The position numbers were made by a program, and so were the translations under genes. Source: Actinomycetospora sp. (GTDB lineage Bacteria > Actinomycetota > Actinomycetes > Mycobacteriales > Pseudonocardiaceae). Taken from it: a stretch of 18,705 bases of DNA. Of this stretch, positions 7,332 to 15,132 are shown one piece after another (within the stretch, counting starts at the first letter, position 1; each line of letters opens with the position of its first letter). The notes under the pieces are model-generated. The model made no database searches and was not told the DNA's origin. It worked only from the letters and a program-made list of their open reading frames with translations. The stretch is from NCBI GenBank assembly GCA_025925615.1, contig JAICLN010000029.1, forward strand, positions 1 through 18,705, given 5' to 3'.

Positions 7332-8174
7332 GTGGATCACGGCATCATGATGGTCCCGACCGACTACGCGATCGACCCGGCGACCCTCGCCGAGGAGGTG
7401 GAGGACCGCGGCTTCGACTCGCTGTGGTTCCCCGAGCACTCCCACATCCCGGTCTCGCGGACCTCGCCGTACCCCGGGGGCGGCGATCTGCCCCGCATGT
7501 ACGTGCACACCTACGACCCGTTCGTCGGTCTCATGGCCGCCGCGGCCGCGACGACGACGCTGAAGGTCGGCACCGGCATCGCCCTGGTCATCCAGCGCGA
7601 CACCATCCACACGGCCAAGGAGGTGGCCTCGCTGGACCGCCTCTCCGGTGGCCGTTTCCTGTTCGGCGTCGGCGCGGGCTGGAACCGCGAGGAGATGGCG
7701 GATCACGGCACCAACCCGAAGACCCGGATGCGGCTCCTCGGCGAGCAGATCCAGGCCATGAAGGCCCTCTGGACCGAGGAGGAGGCCGAGTTCCACGGTG
7801 AGTTCGTGGACTTCGAGCGCTCCTGGGCGTGGCCCAAGCCCCTCACGCAGCCCCACCCGCCGGTGCTCATCGGCGGCATGGGGCCGGGCGTCGAGGACCG
7901 CATCCTCGAGTTCGGCGACGAGTGGATGCCCCAGAACGTCGGGCCCGGCAACCTCGACGAGTTCGCGGAGCGCGCCGAGAAGCTCCAGCAGCGGGCCGCC
8001 GACGCCGGGCGGGACCGGATCCCGATGTCGCTCTTCGGCGGGGAGACCTCGACGAAGGCCATCGAGGGGTACCACCGCGTCGGGATGGACCGGGTGATCT
8101 ACGGGGTCAGCTCCTCGGACCGGGACACCGTGATCAAGGAGCTCGACGAGCTGGCCCCGCTGGTCGGGAGCTGA
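7332..8174 (+). CDS. LLM class F420-dependent oxidoreductase
   Basis: A 280-residue luciferase-like TIM-barrel protein of the Rv2161c-type F420 subfamily, expected to use reduced deazaflavin F420 as hydride donor; its substrate is unknown. Seen in order are IDPATLAEEVEDRGFDSLWFPEHSHIP (residues about 13-39), the central VGTGIALVIQRDTIHTAKEVASLD, the glycine-rich FGVGAGWNREEM, and PPVLIGGMGPGVEDRI. The start is GTG at 7332 (VDHGIMM, aligning with the usual MKFGIF-type N-terminus), with GGGGGA 11 bases upstream; ATG 7347 is possible. The next gene starts 5 bases after the stop and is also of an F420-related family, so the two form an operon. Confidence 0.88.
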   Translation: MDHGIMMVPTDYAIDPATLAEEVEDRGFDSLWFPEHSHIPVSRTSPYPGGGDLPRMYVHTYDPFVGLMAAAAATTTLKVGTGIALVIQRDTIHTAKEVASLDRLSGGRFLFGVGAGWNREEMADHGTNPKTRMRLLGEQIQAMKALWTEEEAEFHGEFVDFERSWAWPKPLTQPHPPVLIGGMGPGVEDRILEFGDEWMPQNVGPGNLDEFAERAEKLQQRAADAGRDRIPMSLFGGETSTKAIEGYHRVGMDRVIYGVSSSDRDTVIKELDELAPLVGS

Positions 8175-8179
8175 GCTCG

Positions 8180-8608
8180 GTGCCGCGGCTGGGGTCCGAC
8201 GACGCGCGGGCGCGGTTCGCCGCGGCGCGCGTCGCCCGGCTCGCCACGGTCTCCGGCGACGGGGTGCCCCACCTCGTGCCCGTCGTGTTCGCGGTGGCCG
8301 GGGAACGGGTGCTGATCGCGATCGACGGCAAGCCGAAGACGACCCGCGCACTGCGCCGGCTGGCCAACATCGTCGAGAACCCGGCGGTCTGCCTGCTCGC
8401 CGACGAGTACGACGAGGACTGGTCGGCGCTGTGGTGGGTCCGCGTGGACGGGTACGCCGAGGTGCGCGACGAGGACGAGGCCCTGACGGAGGCCCGGGCC
8501 CTGCTCGGGGCGCGCTACCCGCAGCACGTCTCCGACCCGCCCGAGGGGCCGGTCATCGAGGTGACGGTCGATCGCTGGTCGGGCTGGACGGCGTCGAGCC
8601 AGGAATGA
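8180..8608 (+). CDS. PPOX-class F420-dependent enzyme (TIGR03668-like)
   Basis: A 142-residue split-barrel protein related to pyridoxamine-phosphate oxidase. Members of this actinobacterial branch bind F420 and reduce or sense unknown substrates. Seen are ARVARLATVSGDGVPHLVPVVFAV at the N-terminus, IDGKPKTTRALRRLANI with the basic patch usual for cofactor phosphate contact, and the C-terminal WSALWWVRVDGYAEV and VIEVTVDRWSGW. The length is normal. The start is GTG at 8180, with GGGAG (8166-8170) nine bases upstream, inside the end of the LLM gene. It forms an F420-related operon with that gene. A hairpin begins two bases after the stop. Confidence 0.87.
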   Translation: MPRLGSDDARARFAAARVARLATVSGDGVPHLVPVVFAVAGERVLIAIDGKPKTTRALRRLANIVENPAVCLLADEYDEDWSALWWVRVDGYAEVRDEDEALTEARALLGARYPQHVSDPPEGPVIEVTVDRWSGWTASSQE

Positions 8609-8609
8609 A

Positions 8610-8654
8610 CGAAGGGCACCTTCGGTCGACTAGATTGACCGAAGGTGCCCTTCG
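8610..8654 (+). terminator. 20-bp hairpin after the PPOX gene (repeat unit 1)
   Basis: Bases 8610-8629 pair with 8635-8654 over 20 positions with a single G-T pair, leaving the 5-base loop ctaga. It starts two bases past the PPOX stop and is likely its terminator. The right arm and flank (8637-8658) are identical over 22 bases to 8712-8733 in the second hairpin. Confidence 0.75.
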
Positions 8655-8683
8655 CTCGTCATGGCGTGGCCGGCGACGAACCG

Positions 8684-8730
8684 GCGAAGGGCGCCCTTGG
8701 TCGAACAGATCGACCGAAGGTGCCCTTCGC
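8684..8730 (-). terminator. 21-bp hairpin after the MFS gene (repeat unit 2)
   Basis: Bases 8684-8704 pair with 8710-8730 with one mismatch and two G-T pairs around the loop acaga. It ends 11 bases beyond the MFS stop codon (8742-8744, minus strand), so it probably ends MFS transcription, while unit 1 serves the convergent PPOX gene. The right arm is identical to that of unit 1, while the left arm is more degenerate. Confidence 0.72.
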
Positions 8731-8741
8731 TCGGACCGACG

Positions 8742-10004
8742 TCAGGCCGGGACCAGCTCCGGGGCCGCCACGGCCTCCTCCCGACGACGGGTGCGGCGCG
8801 TGTGCACCTGCAGCCCACCGCTCACGACGAGGACGGCGAGGCCCGCGACGGCGAGCACCGCCCCGACCAGTGAGGGCGCCAGGAGCCCGAACCCGGCGGC
8901 GATCACCATGCCGCCGAGCCAGGCGCCGAGGGAGTTGGCCACGTTGGACGCCGACTGGATCGCGGCCGAGGCCATCGTCGGGGCCTCCCCCACGATGTCC
9001 ATGATCCGCGTCTGGATGGCCGGGCCCAGGGCGAGCGAGAACATCCCCGCGCCGAACAGCGAGGCCACCGCCAGCAGGGGCGTCCCCACGGTCAGCGGGA
9101 ACGTCGCGAGCACCACCGCGAGCATGACGAGGCAGCCGCACAGCGTCTTGAGCGGCGCGCGGTCGGCGAACCGGCCGCCGAGCACCGAGCCCGCCGTCAT
9201 GCCGAGCCCGACCACCGCGAGCAGCAGCGTGACGATCGACGGCGAGAAGCCGCCGACCTGGGTGAGCATCGGGGTGACGTAGGAGTAGCAGGCGAACATC
9301 GCGCCGAAGCCGAACACGACGGCGCCGAGGGAGAGCAGCACCTGCGGGTTGCGCAGCGCCCCGAGCTCACCCTTGAGCGCGGCCCGGCCACCCGCGGCGG
9401 GAGCGGCCGCGGGCACGAACGCCCACACCGCGGCGACCGCGAGCAGGCCGATGACGCCGATGAACGCGAACGTCGCGCGCCAGCCGGCCGCCTGGCCCAG
9501 CAGGGTGCCGAGCGGGACGCCGGCGACGTTCGCGACGGTCAGCCCGAGGAAGACCTTCGAGACGGCGCGGGCCCGGTGCGCGTGGTCGACCATCGAGGCC
9601 CCGGCCACGGACGCGGCCCCGAAGAACGCGCCGTGCGGCAGCCCGGTGAGGAAGCGGATGGCCAGCAGGGTGTCCATGCCGGGGGCGAGCGCGGAGAGCA
9701 GGTTGCCGACGGCGAACGTCCCCATCAGCACCATGAGCACGGTGCGACGGGGCAGGGTCACCGAGAGGCCGGCGAGCAGCGGGGCGCCGACGACGACGCC
9801 GAGGGCGTAGGCCGAGATGAGGTGGCCCGCTTCCGGCTCGGTGACCCCGAGCCCGGCCGCGACCTGCGGCAGCAGGCCCATGATGACGAACTCGGTGGTA
9901 CCGATGCCGAAGGTGCCGACGGCGAGGGCGAACAGCGACAGGCCCACGGGGAGACGAGTGCGGTCACCACCGGGCCGGAGTGCAGCAAGGTGGGAGGGGA
10001 GCAC
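8742..10004 (-). CDS. MFS exporter, AraJ/DHA1-like
   Basis: A 420-residue major facilitator with about twelve hydrophobic helices. The N-terminal GIGTTEFVIMGLLPQVA in helix 1 and the motif-A-like loop GAPLLAGLSVTLPRR between helices 2 and 3 place it with the AraJ/YdhP drug and sugar exporter group of proton-driven antiporters. A basic, alanine-rich cytoplasmic tail ends the protein. The start is GTG at 10004, with AAAGGG upstream; an ATG at 10058 in the same frame lies without a better ribosome site. It diverges from a LysR-type regulator across 103 bases, the usual arrangement of an exporter under control of its own regulator. The substrate is unknown. Confidence 0.87.
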   Translation of the reverse strand: MLPSHLAALRPGGDRTRLPVGLSLFALAVGTFGIGTTEFVIMGLLPQVAAGLGVTEPEAGHLISAYALGVVVGAPLLAGLSVTLPRRTVLMVLMGTFAVGNLLSALAPGMDTLLAIRFLTGLPHGAFFGAASVAGASMVDHAHRARAVSKVFLGLTVANVAGVPLGTLLGQAAGWRATFAFIGVIGLLAVAAVWAFVPAAAPAAGGRAALKGELGALRNPQVLLSLGAVVFGFGAMFACYSYVTPMLTQVGGFSPSIVTLLLAVVGLGMTAGSVLGGRFADRAPLKTLCGCLVMLAVVLATFPLTVGTPLLAVASLFGAGMFSLALGPAIQTRIMDIVGEAPTMASAAIQSASNVANSLGAWLGGMVIAAGFGLLAPSLVGAVLAVAGLAVLVVSGGLQVHTRRTRRREEAVAAPELVPA

Positions 10005-10060
10005 GGCAGTCCCTTTCAGGATCGATCCAGCAGCAACGCGATCCAGGCTTGTCCACACTT

Positions 10061-10101
10061 CTCCATAAGTCGAAGAACCTCAGCGCTCGACTCCATAAGC
10101 T
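10061..10101. promoter_or_regulatory. Exact direct repeat in the MFS/LysR divergent region
   Basis: ctccataag occurs at 10061-10069 and again at 10091-10099, 30 bases apart (about three helical turns). The second copy runs into TAAGCT (10096-10101), a TAnnnT-type -10 that ends six bases before the LysR ATG, so that transcript may be leaderless. The spacing suggests binding sites for the LysR regulator, placed for autorepression and control of the MFS gene. This is inference from layout. Confidence 0.4.
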
Positions 10102-10107
10102 GAGTTC

Positions 10108-11028
10108 ATGCATGCTGGTCGCGTGCCGACCCTGCGCCAGTTCGAGGCCTACCTCACGGTCGTCGACGAGGGCTCGTTCACACGGGCCGCCCAGCAGCTC
10201 GGGGTGTCCCAGCCGGGCCTGTCGCAGCAGGTCGCGGCCCTGGAGCGCGAGCTGGGGGCGTCACTGTTCAGCCGGCTGCCCCGCTCGGTGGTCCTCACCC
10301 CGACCGGGCGGGCACTGCTCCCCCACGCGCGCGCCTGCGTCGACGCGGCCTCCCGGGCCACCGCCGCCGCGCGCTCGGTGGCCGGGACCGCCGCCGGCGA
10401 GCTGCGCATCGCGGCGGTCTACTCCGTCGGGCTCGGGCTGCTCCCCGGCGTGCTCACCCGCTGGCGCGCCGACCACCCGCAGGTCGGCGTCCGCCTGCTC
10501 GAGCACCGCACGGCCGACACCCTCACCGCCGCCATGCAGGCCGGTCAGGCCGACGTCGGGGTCGGCCCGACGCCCGCCGGCTGGCGCGGGCGGGTCCGCG
10601 TCCTGGGCACCGAGGAGCTCGTGGTGCTCCTGCCGCCCGACGGCCCGCCCGACGTGCGCGGGGGCGAGATCGCGCTCTCCCGGCTCGCCGACGTCGCGTG
10701 GGTGCAGTACGCCCCCGGCCACGAGCTCTCGGCCGAGCTCGACGCGGCCGCCGACGCGGCCGGCTTCCGGCCGCGGGTGGCGGTGCGCACCGAGCAGACG
10801 GCGGTCGCGCCCCAGCTGGTCGCGGCCGGGATCGGACCCGCCCTGGTGCCGGCGGGCATCGTCCCGTCCTCGTTCACCGGGCGGATCGCGCGCCCCGTCC
10901 CACGGGCCGAGCGCGAGCTCGCCGCGACCACGGGCGCGGAGCCCGACACCCTCACCTCACGCTTCGTGGCCCTCCTGGCCCGCAGCGCCGTCCTCATGCC
11001 CCCGCACGTCGCCGAGCGCCTGTCCTGA
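10108..11028 (+). CDS. LysR family transcriptional regulator
   Basis: A 306-residue LysR-type regulator. The N-terminal winged helix-turn-helix is clear: LRQFEAYLTVVDEGSFTRAAQQLGVSQPGLSQQVAALERELG, with the recognition helix near residues 34-50, then LFSRLPRSVVLTPTGR. The C-terminal two thirds is the periplasmic-binding-like effector domain (LRIAAVYSVGLGLLPGVL and following). ATG at 10108 is used. GTG at 10123 would give the more usual length before PTLRQF; neither has a strong ribosome site. It probably controls the divergent MFS exporter. The last 35 bases overlap, on opposite strands, the 3' end of the gatD-like gene. Confidence 0.9.
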   Translation: MHAGRVPTLRQFEAYLTVVDEGSFTRAAQQLGVSQPGLSQQVAALERELGASLFSRLPRSVVLTPTGRALLPHARACVDAASRATAAARSVAGTAAGELRIAAVYSVGLGLLPGVLTRWRADHPQVGVRLLEHRTADTLTAAMQAGQADVGVGPTPAGWRGRVRVLGTEELVVLLPPDGPPDVRGGEIALSRLADVAWVQYAPGHELSAELDAAADAAGFRPRVAVRTEQTAVAPQLVAAGIGPALVPAGIVPSSFTGRIARPVPRAERELAATTGAEPDTLTSRFVALLARSAVLMPPHVAERLS

Positions 11029-11776
11029 GCTCGTGCCTCGACCGACGGCCCCCGAGGAGCCGCTGCGCCGTCGTCGGCGGGACCCCGTCCGGGAGGGTGA
11101 GCGGGGGCAGCTCCCCCACGGCCCGCGCGAGGAGCAGGTCCGCGAGCGCCGGGTTCCGGGCGAGCACCGGGCCGTGCAGGTAGGTCGCGATGATGCCGCC
11201 GGCCGACACCGCACCCTCGAGCCGGTCGCCGGTGCCGTTGCCGCCGGCGGCCGGGCCGCGGGCGGGGTCGCGCAGCCGGGCGAGCGGCGCGGCGTCCGGG
11301 CCGAGCTCGGTGATCCCGCCGTGGTTCTCGAAGCCCTCCAGCGGCCCGTCGAGGCCGTCGACCAGCGGGTCCGCCACGACGTCGCCGATCCGGCGCGGTC
11401 CGCCCCCGGGCCGGGTCTCGACGTCGAGGGCGCCCAGCCCCGCGATGCGCGTCCCGTCCGCGATGGTGAACGCGGTCCCGAGGACCTGCAGGCCGGCGCA
11501 GACCGCGAGGGTCGGCGCCCCGCGGGCGAGGGCGCTGTGCAGGCCGATGGAGTCCCGCAGCCGGTCGGCGGCGAGCACCTGGGCGGCGTCCTCGCCCCCG
11601 CCGAGCACGTAGACGTCGCCGTCGGCGGGCACGGCGTCGGTCCAGCCGACGGTGTGCACCCGGGCCGGGATCCCCCGCCACCGCAGCCGGGCGGCGAGGA
11701 CCGAGGCGTTGCCGGCGTCGCCGTAGGTGCCCAGCACCTCCGGGAGCAGCAGCACGATCGTGACGTCGTCGCTCAC
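10994..11776 (-). CDS. gatD: Lipid II isoglutaminyl synthase, glutamine amidotransferase subunit GatD
   Basis: A 260-residue class I glutamine amidotransferase of the CobB/CobQ-like branch. With MurT it converts the alpha-carboxyl of D-Glu in the lipid II stem peptide to D-isoglutamine: GatD releases ammonia from glutamine and MurT uses ATP to activate the peptide. The nucleophile is Cys93 in LAVCAGLQVLG and the catalytic His is His201 in TYLHGPV; YVLGGGEDAAQ (56-66) and NHGG (151-154) are also typical. The start is GTG at 11776, overlapping the murT stop in GTGA, so translation is coupled. The basic C-terminal tail RRSRHELRTGARRR looks like an extension and runs into the 3' end of the LysR gene on the other strand. 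Confidence 0.9.
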   Translation of the reverse strand: MSDDVTIVLLLPEVLGTYGDAGNASVLAARLRWRGIPARVHTVGWTDAVPADGDVYVLGGGEDAAQVLAADRLRDSIGLHSALARGAPTLAVCAGLQVLGTAFTIADGTRIAGLGALDVETRPGGGPRRIGDVVADPLVDGLDGPLEGFENHGGITELGPDAAPLARLRDPARGPAAGGNGTGDRLEGAVSAGGIIATYLHGPVLARNPALADLLLARAVGELPPLTLPDGVPPTTAQRLLGGRRSRHELRTGARRRAGA

Positions 11777-13038
11777 GTCAGCGCCCGCGTCGCGTCATGG
11801 AAGGCGGTGTAGTTGCCGACCAGGTCGACCGCGCCCAGGGTGTCGCGGGTCGCGGCCACCGGGTCGTCGGCCAGCCGGTGCCCGATCCCGGCGTAGGCCA
11901 GCCGCACCGAGAGGTCGCCGGCCCGGTCCCCCGCCGCCACCAGCGGGTGCCGGGCGAGGCGCTCGAACGGCACGTCCCAGAGCCAGGACACGTCGCGGCC
12001 GTCGGCCTCGCGGGAGTTCACGGCGACGACGACGGGCCGGGGCGGGCCCTCGTCGAGCAGGTCGAGCACCTGGGCCCAGCCGGCCGGGTTCTTGGCGAGC
12101 AGCAGCCGGGTCGTTCCGCCCGGCCGGGTGACGGTGCGGTAGCGGCCGCCGACCTGCTCCAGGTCGCGGAGCCGGGCGGCCGCGACGGCGGGGTCGACGC
12201 CGAGCTCGATCCCCACGGCCAGCGCGAACGCCGCGTTGAGCCGGTTCGCGTGGCCGGGCAGCTGCAGGTCGAGCGCGGTCGCGGACCCGCCCGGGCCGTG
12301 CACGGTGCCCGCCGTGTCCTGCTCCACCAGCGTCCAGTCGCCGTCCGGGCGCGCGAGCCCGCACGAGGAACAGGCCCACCGCACGCCGGCGTGGGTCACC
12401 GCGCCGTCGCAGCGGGGACACACCCCGGCGTCGCCGGTCCAGAGGCTCGGCGAGGAGACCCAGACCGGGTCGGCCGCGCGGAGACCGGCTCCGGCGCAGA
12501 GCACGTCGTCGGCGAAGGCCACCACCCGGGCGCGCGGGTGCGCCGCGACGACCTCGCCGACGCGGCGGGCGACCGTGCGGACCTCCCCGACCCGGTCGAG
12601 CTGGTCGCGGCTGAAGTTCAGCAGCACCACCACGGCCGGGTCGGTCGCCGCCGCGACCACGTCGAGGTAGGACTCGTCGACCTCCATCACGGCCACCGGG
12701 GCGCCCTCGTGGTTCGACAGGGCGTCGAGCAGGGCGGTCGTGATGCCGTCGGGCATGTTCGCGCCGAGGTGGTTGGTGGCGACGCGACGCCCGGCGCCGC
12801 CGAGCACCCGGGCGATCATCGACGTCGTCGTGGTCTTGCCGTTCGTGCCGGTGACGAGGACCACCGTGCGCCCGGCCGCGAGCCGGGCCAGCACGCGGCG
12901 GTCGAGCATCGTCGCGACCCGGCCGCCGATCACCGAGCCGTGCCGGCCCGCGCGGCGCGCGGCACCGCCCACCAGCCGGGCCACGGCCACGGCGGCCCGG
13001 GCGCGGGGGGGCAGCCGCGTCGGTCCTCCGGAGATCAC
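11773..13038 (-). CDS. murT: Lipid II isoglutaminyl synthase, Mur ligase-like subunit MurT
   Basis: A 421-residue Mur ligase homologue and partner of GatD in amidating lipid II at the membrane's inner face. The ATP loop GTNGKTT is at residues 64-70. A MurT-specific zinc ribbon lies in the middle domain, with CPRC (207-210) and CSSC (223-226). GHANRLNAAFA marks the Mur ligase centre, and the C-terminal DUF1727-type domain follows with LLLAKNPAGW and VNSREADGRDVSWLWDV. The length matches MurT. The start is GTG at 13038 with AGGA upstream. It is translationally coupled to gatD and diverges from a two-component system over 67 bases. Confidence 0.92.
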   Translation of the reverse strand: MISGGPTRLPPRARAAVAVARLVGGAARRAGRHGSVIGGRVATMLDRRVLARLAAGRTVVLVTGTNGKTTTTSMIARVLGGAGRRVATNHLGANMPDGITTALLDALSNHEGAPVAVMEVDESYLDVVAAATDPAVVVLLNFSRDQLDRVGEVRTVARRVGEVVAAHPRARVVAFADDVLCAGAGLRAADPVWVSSPSLWTGDAGVCPRCDGAVTHAGVRWACSSCGLARPDGDWTLVEQDTAGTVHGPGGSATALDLQLPGHANRLNAAFALAVGIELGVDPAVAAARLRDLEQVGGRYRTVTRPGGTTRLLLAKNPAGWAQVLDLLDEGPPRPVVVAVNSREADGRDVSWLWDVPFERLARHPLVAAGDRAGDLSVRLAYAGIGHRLADDPVAATRDTLGAVDLVGNYTAFHDATRALT

Positions 13039-13091
13039 GATCGGATCCTGCGCCGGTCCGGGTTAACGCTCGGCAAGACGACCGGCGACCG

Positions 13092-13097
13092 TAGCGT
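13092..13097 (+). promoter_or_regulatory. Probable -10 element (TAGCGT) of a leaderless transcript
   Basis: TAGCGT fits TAnnnT and ends eight bases before the GTG at 13106, so transcription should begin at or next to the start codon. This agrees with the lack of a ribosome site before that GTG. The -35 is not recognisable. Confidence 0.45.
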
Positions 13098-13105
13098 GGT
13101 CGGCT

Positions 13106-13792
13106 GTGGCGCAGCTGTGGGTCGTCGAGGACGACGAGACCATCCGGGGTGTGCTCGCCTCGCGGCTCGAGGCCGAGGGGCACCGGACGCGGGCGTTCGC
13201 CGACGGCGGGTCGTCCCTCGACCGGTCGTTACCCGGCCCGGACCTCGTGCTGCTCGACCTCGGTCTCCCCGACCTCGAGGGCGCCGAGGTCTGCCGGCGG
13301 CTGCGGCTCGCCCACCCGGACGCGATCATCGTGGTGCTGACCGCCCGGGCCGACGAGATGGACGTCGTCGTGGCCCTCGAGGCCGGCGCCGACGACTACC
13401 TGATCAAGCCGGTGCGCTATACCGAGCTCGCTGCCCGGGTCCGCGCCCACCTGCGCCGGGCGGGCGCGCCGGCGCCCGACGGGTCCGCGCGGGGCGGCCG
13501 GCTCGCCCTCGGCGACCTGGTCGTCGACCTCGCCGCCCGCACCGTCACCCGCGACGACGTCGAGCTCGGCCTGCGCGCGAAGGAGTTCGACCTCCTCGCC
13601 CGGCTCGCGGCCGAGGCCGGCGTCGTCGTCTCCCGCGAGGCGCTGATGAGCGACGTGTGGGACGAGCACTGGTCCGGGTCGACGAAGACCCTCGACGTCC
13701 ACATCGCCGCGCTGCGGCGCAAGCTCGGCGGCCGGCCCGCGATCGCCACCGTGCGCGGTCACGGGTACCGCCTCGAACGGCCGGAGGCCTGA
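13106..13792 (+). CDS. OmpR/PhoB-type response regulator
   Basis: A 228-residue response regulator. The receiver domain (1-112) has the acidic pocket Glu8/Asp9/Asp10, phospho-acceptor Asp51 (LLDLGLPD), Thr79 and Lys101 (LIKP). The C-terminal winged helix (about 130-226) has LRAKEFDLLARLA, a DVWDEHWSGSTKTLDVHIAALRRKL-type recognition region and the closing RGHGYRLE hairpin, as in OmpR and PhoB. It starts with GTG at 13106 and is followed after two bases by its histidine kinase. The signal it answers is not evident; it sits divergent from murT-gatD, so a link with the cell wall is possible but only by position. Confidence 0.92.
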   Translation: MAQLWVVEDDETIRGVLASRLEAEGHRTRAFADGGSSLDRSLPGPDLVLLDLGLPDLEGAEVCRRLRLAHPDAIIVVLTARADEMDVVVALEAGADDYLIKPVRYTELAARVRAHLRRAGAPAPDGSARGGRLALGDLVVDLAARTVTRDDVELGLRAKEFDLLARLAAEAGVVVSREALMSDVWDEHWSGSTKTLDVHIAALRRKLGGRPAIATVRGHGYRLERPEA

Positions 13793-13794
13793 GC

Positions 13795-15132
13795 GTGCAG
13801 GCGCGGATCATCCGCTTCGCGATGGTGGTCTCCCTCGTCGCGATCGCCGTGTTCGGGCTCCCGCTCGCGGTCGGGGCGGCGCGCTACTACGTCGTCGACG
13901 AGCAGAGCGGCCTCGAGGACGACGCCCAGGTCGCGGCCGACGGCATCGCCCCCGTGCTCGCCGCCGGCCGCATCCCGGGGAACGTCTCCCCCGTCTCGGC
14001 CGACAGCCCGGCGGGGGTCTACGGCCTGGACGGCCGCAAGATCACCGGCGACGGCCCGCCCCGGCTGGCCCCGGTCCTGTCGGCGGCCCTCACCGGGCGG
14101 GTGGTCCGCGCGAGCACCGGCGACGAGTACGTCGTGGCCGTCCCGGTCCTCGATGGCGACCGTCGCGTGGGCGTGCTGCGGGCCTCCCACGCGGAGGGGC
14201 AGGCGCAGGACCGCACCGTGGTGACCTGGGCGGTGATGCTCGTGCTGGGCCTCGCCGCCGTCGTCGGGTCACGGCTGGTGGCCCGGCGGCTGGCCGTGCG
14301 GCTCTCGGCGCCCCTCGAGGTGCTCGCCGCGGACGCCGCGCGCCTCGGGGAGGGCGACTTCACCGTCTCCGCGCCCTCCCCCGCCGGGCGCGGGGAACCG
14401 GTGCCCGAGATCGACGCCGTCCACCGCTCCCTCGCCGTCACCGCGACCCGGCTCGACGAGCTGCTGACCCGGGAGCGGGCGTTCTCCGCCGAGGCCTCCC
14501 ACCAGTTGCGCACGCCGCTCGCCGGGCTGCGGCTGCGCCTCGAGGAGGCGGCGAGCCTCCCGGCGGGGTCGCCGTCCGCGGCCGCCGCCCTCGACGGGGC
14601 GCTCGAGGCCGCCGACCGGCTGGACCGCACCGTCGAGGAACTGCTGCGCCTCGCGCGCGAGCCGGCGGGGGCGCGGCGCGAGGAGGTCGCCGTCCCCGCG
14701 CTGGTGGACCGGGTCGTCGCCGAGGTCCGTGCGGACGGGGTGCCCCCGGACCGGCCGATCGCGACCCGCGCCGACGACGGCGACCTGCACGCCCGGGCCT
14801 CGGCGGCCGCGGTGCGCCAGATCCTCGCGGTGCTGGTGGAGAACGCGCTGCGCCACGGCAGCGGACAGGTCACCCTCACCGTCCGCGACGCGGGCCCCGC
14901 CGTCGCCGTCGACGTCGCCGACGAGGGCACGCTCACGCTCGACGAGACCACCCTGTTCACGAACCACCCGGGCGACCGGGGCGACCGCCCGGGCCACGGC
15001 ATCGGGCTCGCGCTGGCCCGCCGGCTGGCCGAGGCGCAGGGCGGCCGGCTGCGGCTCCGGTCCCCGGCGCCGACCACCGTGACGCTGCTGCTACCCGCGG
15101 CCGACGGGGGCGGGGACGACACCGGGGCGTGA
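13795..15132 (+). CDS. Membrane sensor histidine kinase (HisKA type)
   Basis: A 445-residue partner kinase of the regulator just upstream. Membrane segments at about residues 8-28 and 143-160 enclose an external sensor region of some 110 residues without a recognised ligand domain. A HAMP-like linker (about 161-215) leads to the dimerisation helix, with phospho-His236 in ASHQLRTPLAG. The ATPase domain has Asn350 (VENALRHG) and a glycine-rich GHGIGLALARRLAEAQGG (400-417). The N box is intact, and the G1 segment reads DVADEGTL, less conserved than the usual DxGxG. The start is GTG at 13795 with GGAGG seven bases upstream. No other gene follows for 650 bases. Confidence 0.9.
   Translation: MQARIIRFAMVVSLVAIAVFGLPLAVGAARYYVVDEQSGLEDDAQVAADGIAPVLAAGRIPGNVSPVSADSPAGVYGLDGRKITGDGPPRLAPVLSAALTGRVVRASTGDEYVVAVPVLDGDRRVGVLRASHAEGQAQDRTVVTWAVMLVLGLAAVVGSRLVARRLAVRLSAPLEVLAADAARLGEGDFTVSAPSPAGRGEPVPEIDAVHRSLAVTATRLDELLTRERAFSAEASHQLRTPLAGLRLRLEEAASLPAGSPSAAAALDGALEAADRLDRTVEELLRLAREPAGARREEVAVPALVDRVVAEVRADGVPPDRPIATRADDGDLHARASAAAVRQILAVLVENALRHGSGQVTLTVRDAGPAVAVDVADEGTLTLDETTLFTNHPGDRGDRPGHGIGLALARRLAEAQGGRLRLRSPAPTTVTLLLPAADGGGDDTGA

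Noticed and set aside
8630..9141. Small frames overlapping the double hairpin (for example peptides with EGHLRS repeats)
   Set aside because: The repetitive peptide is produced by the inverted DNA repeats themselves, not by a gene.
11797..13794. A 1,111-residue + frame spanning murT and the response regulator and ending in the kinase
   Set aside because: The first two thirds is antisense to murT or out of frame with the regulator. Only the part from 13795 is a genuine kinase, preceded by a good ribosome site.
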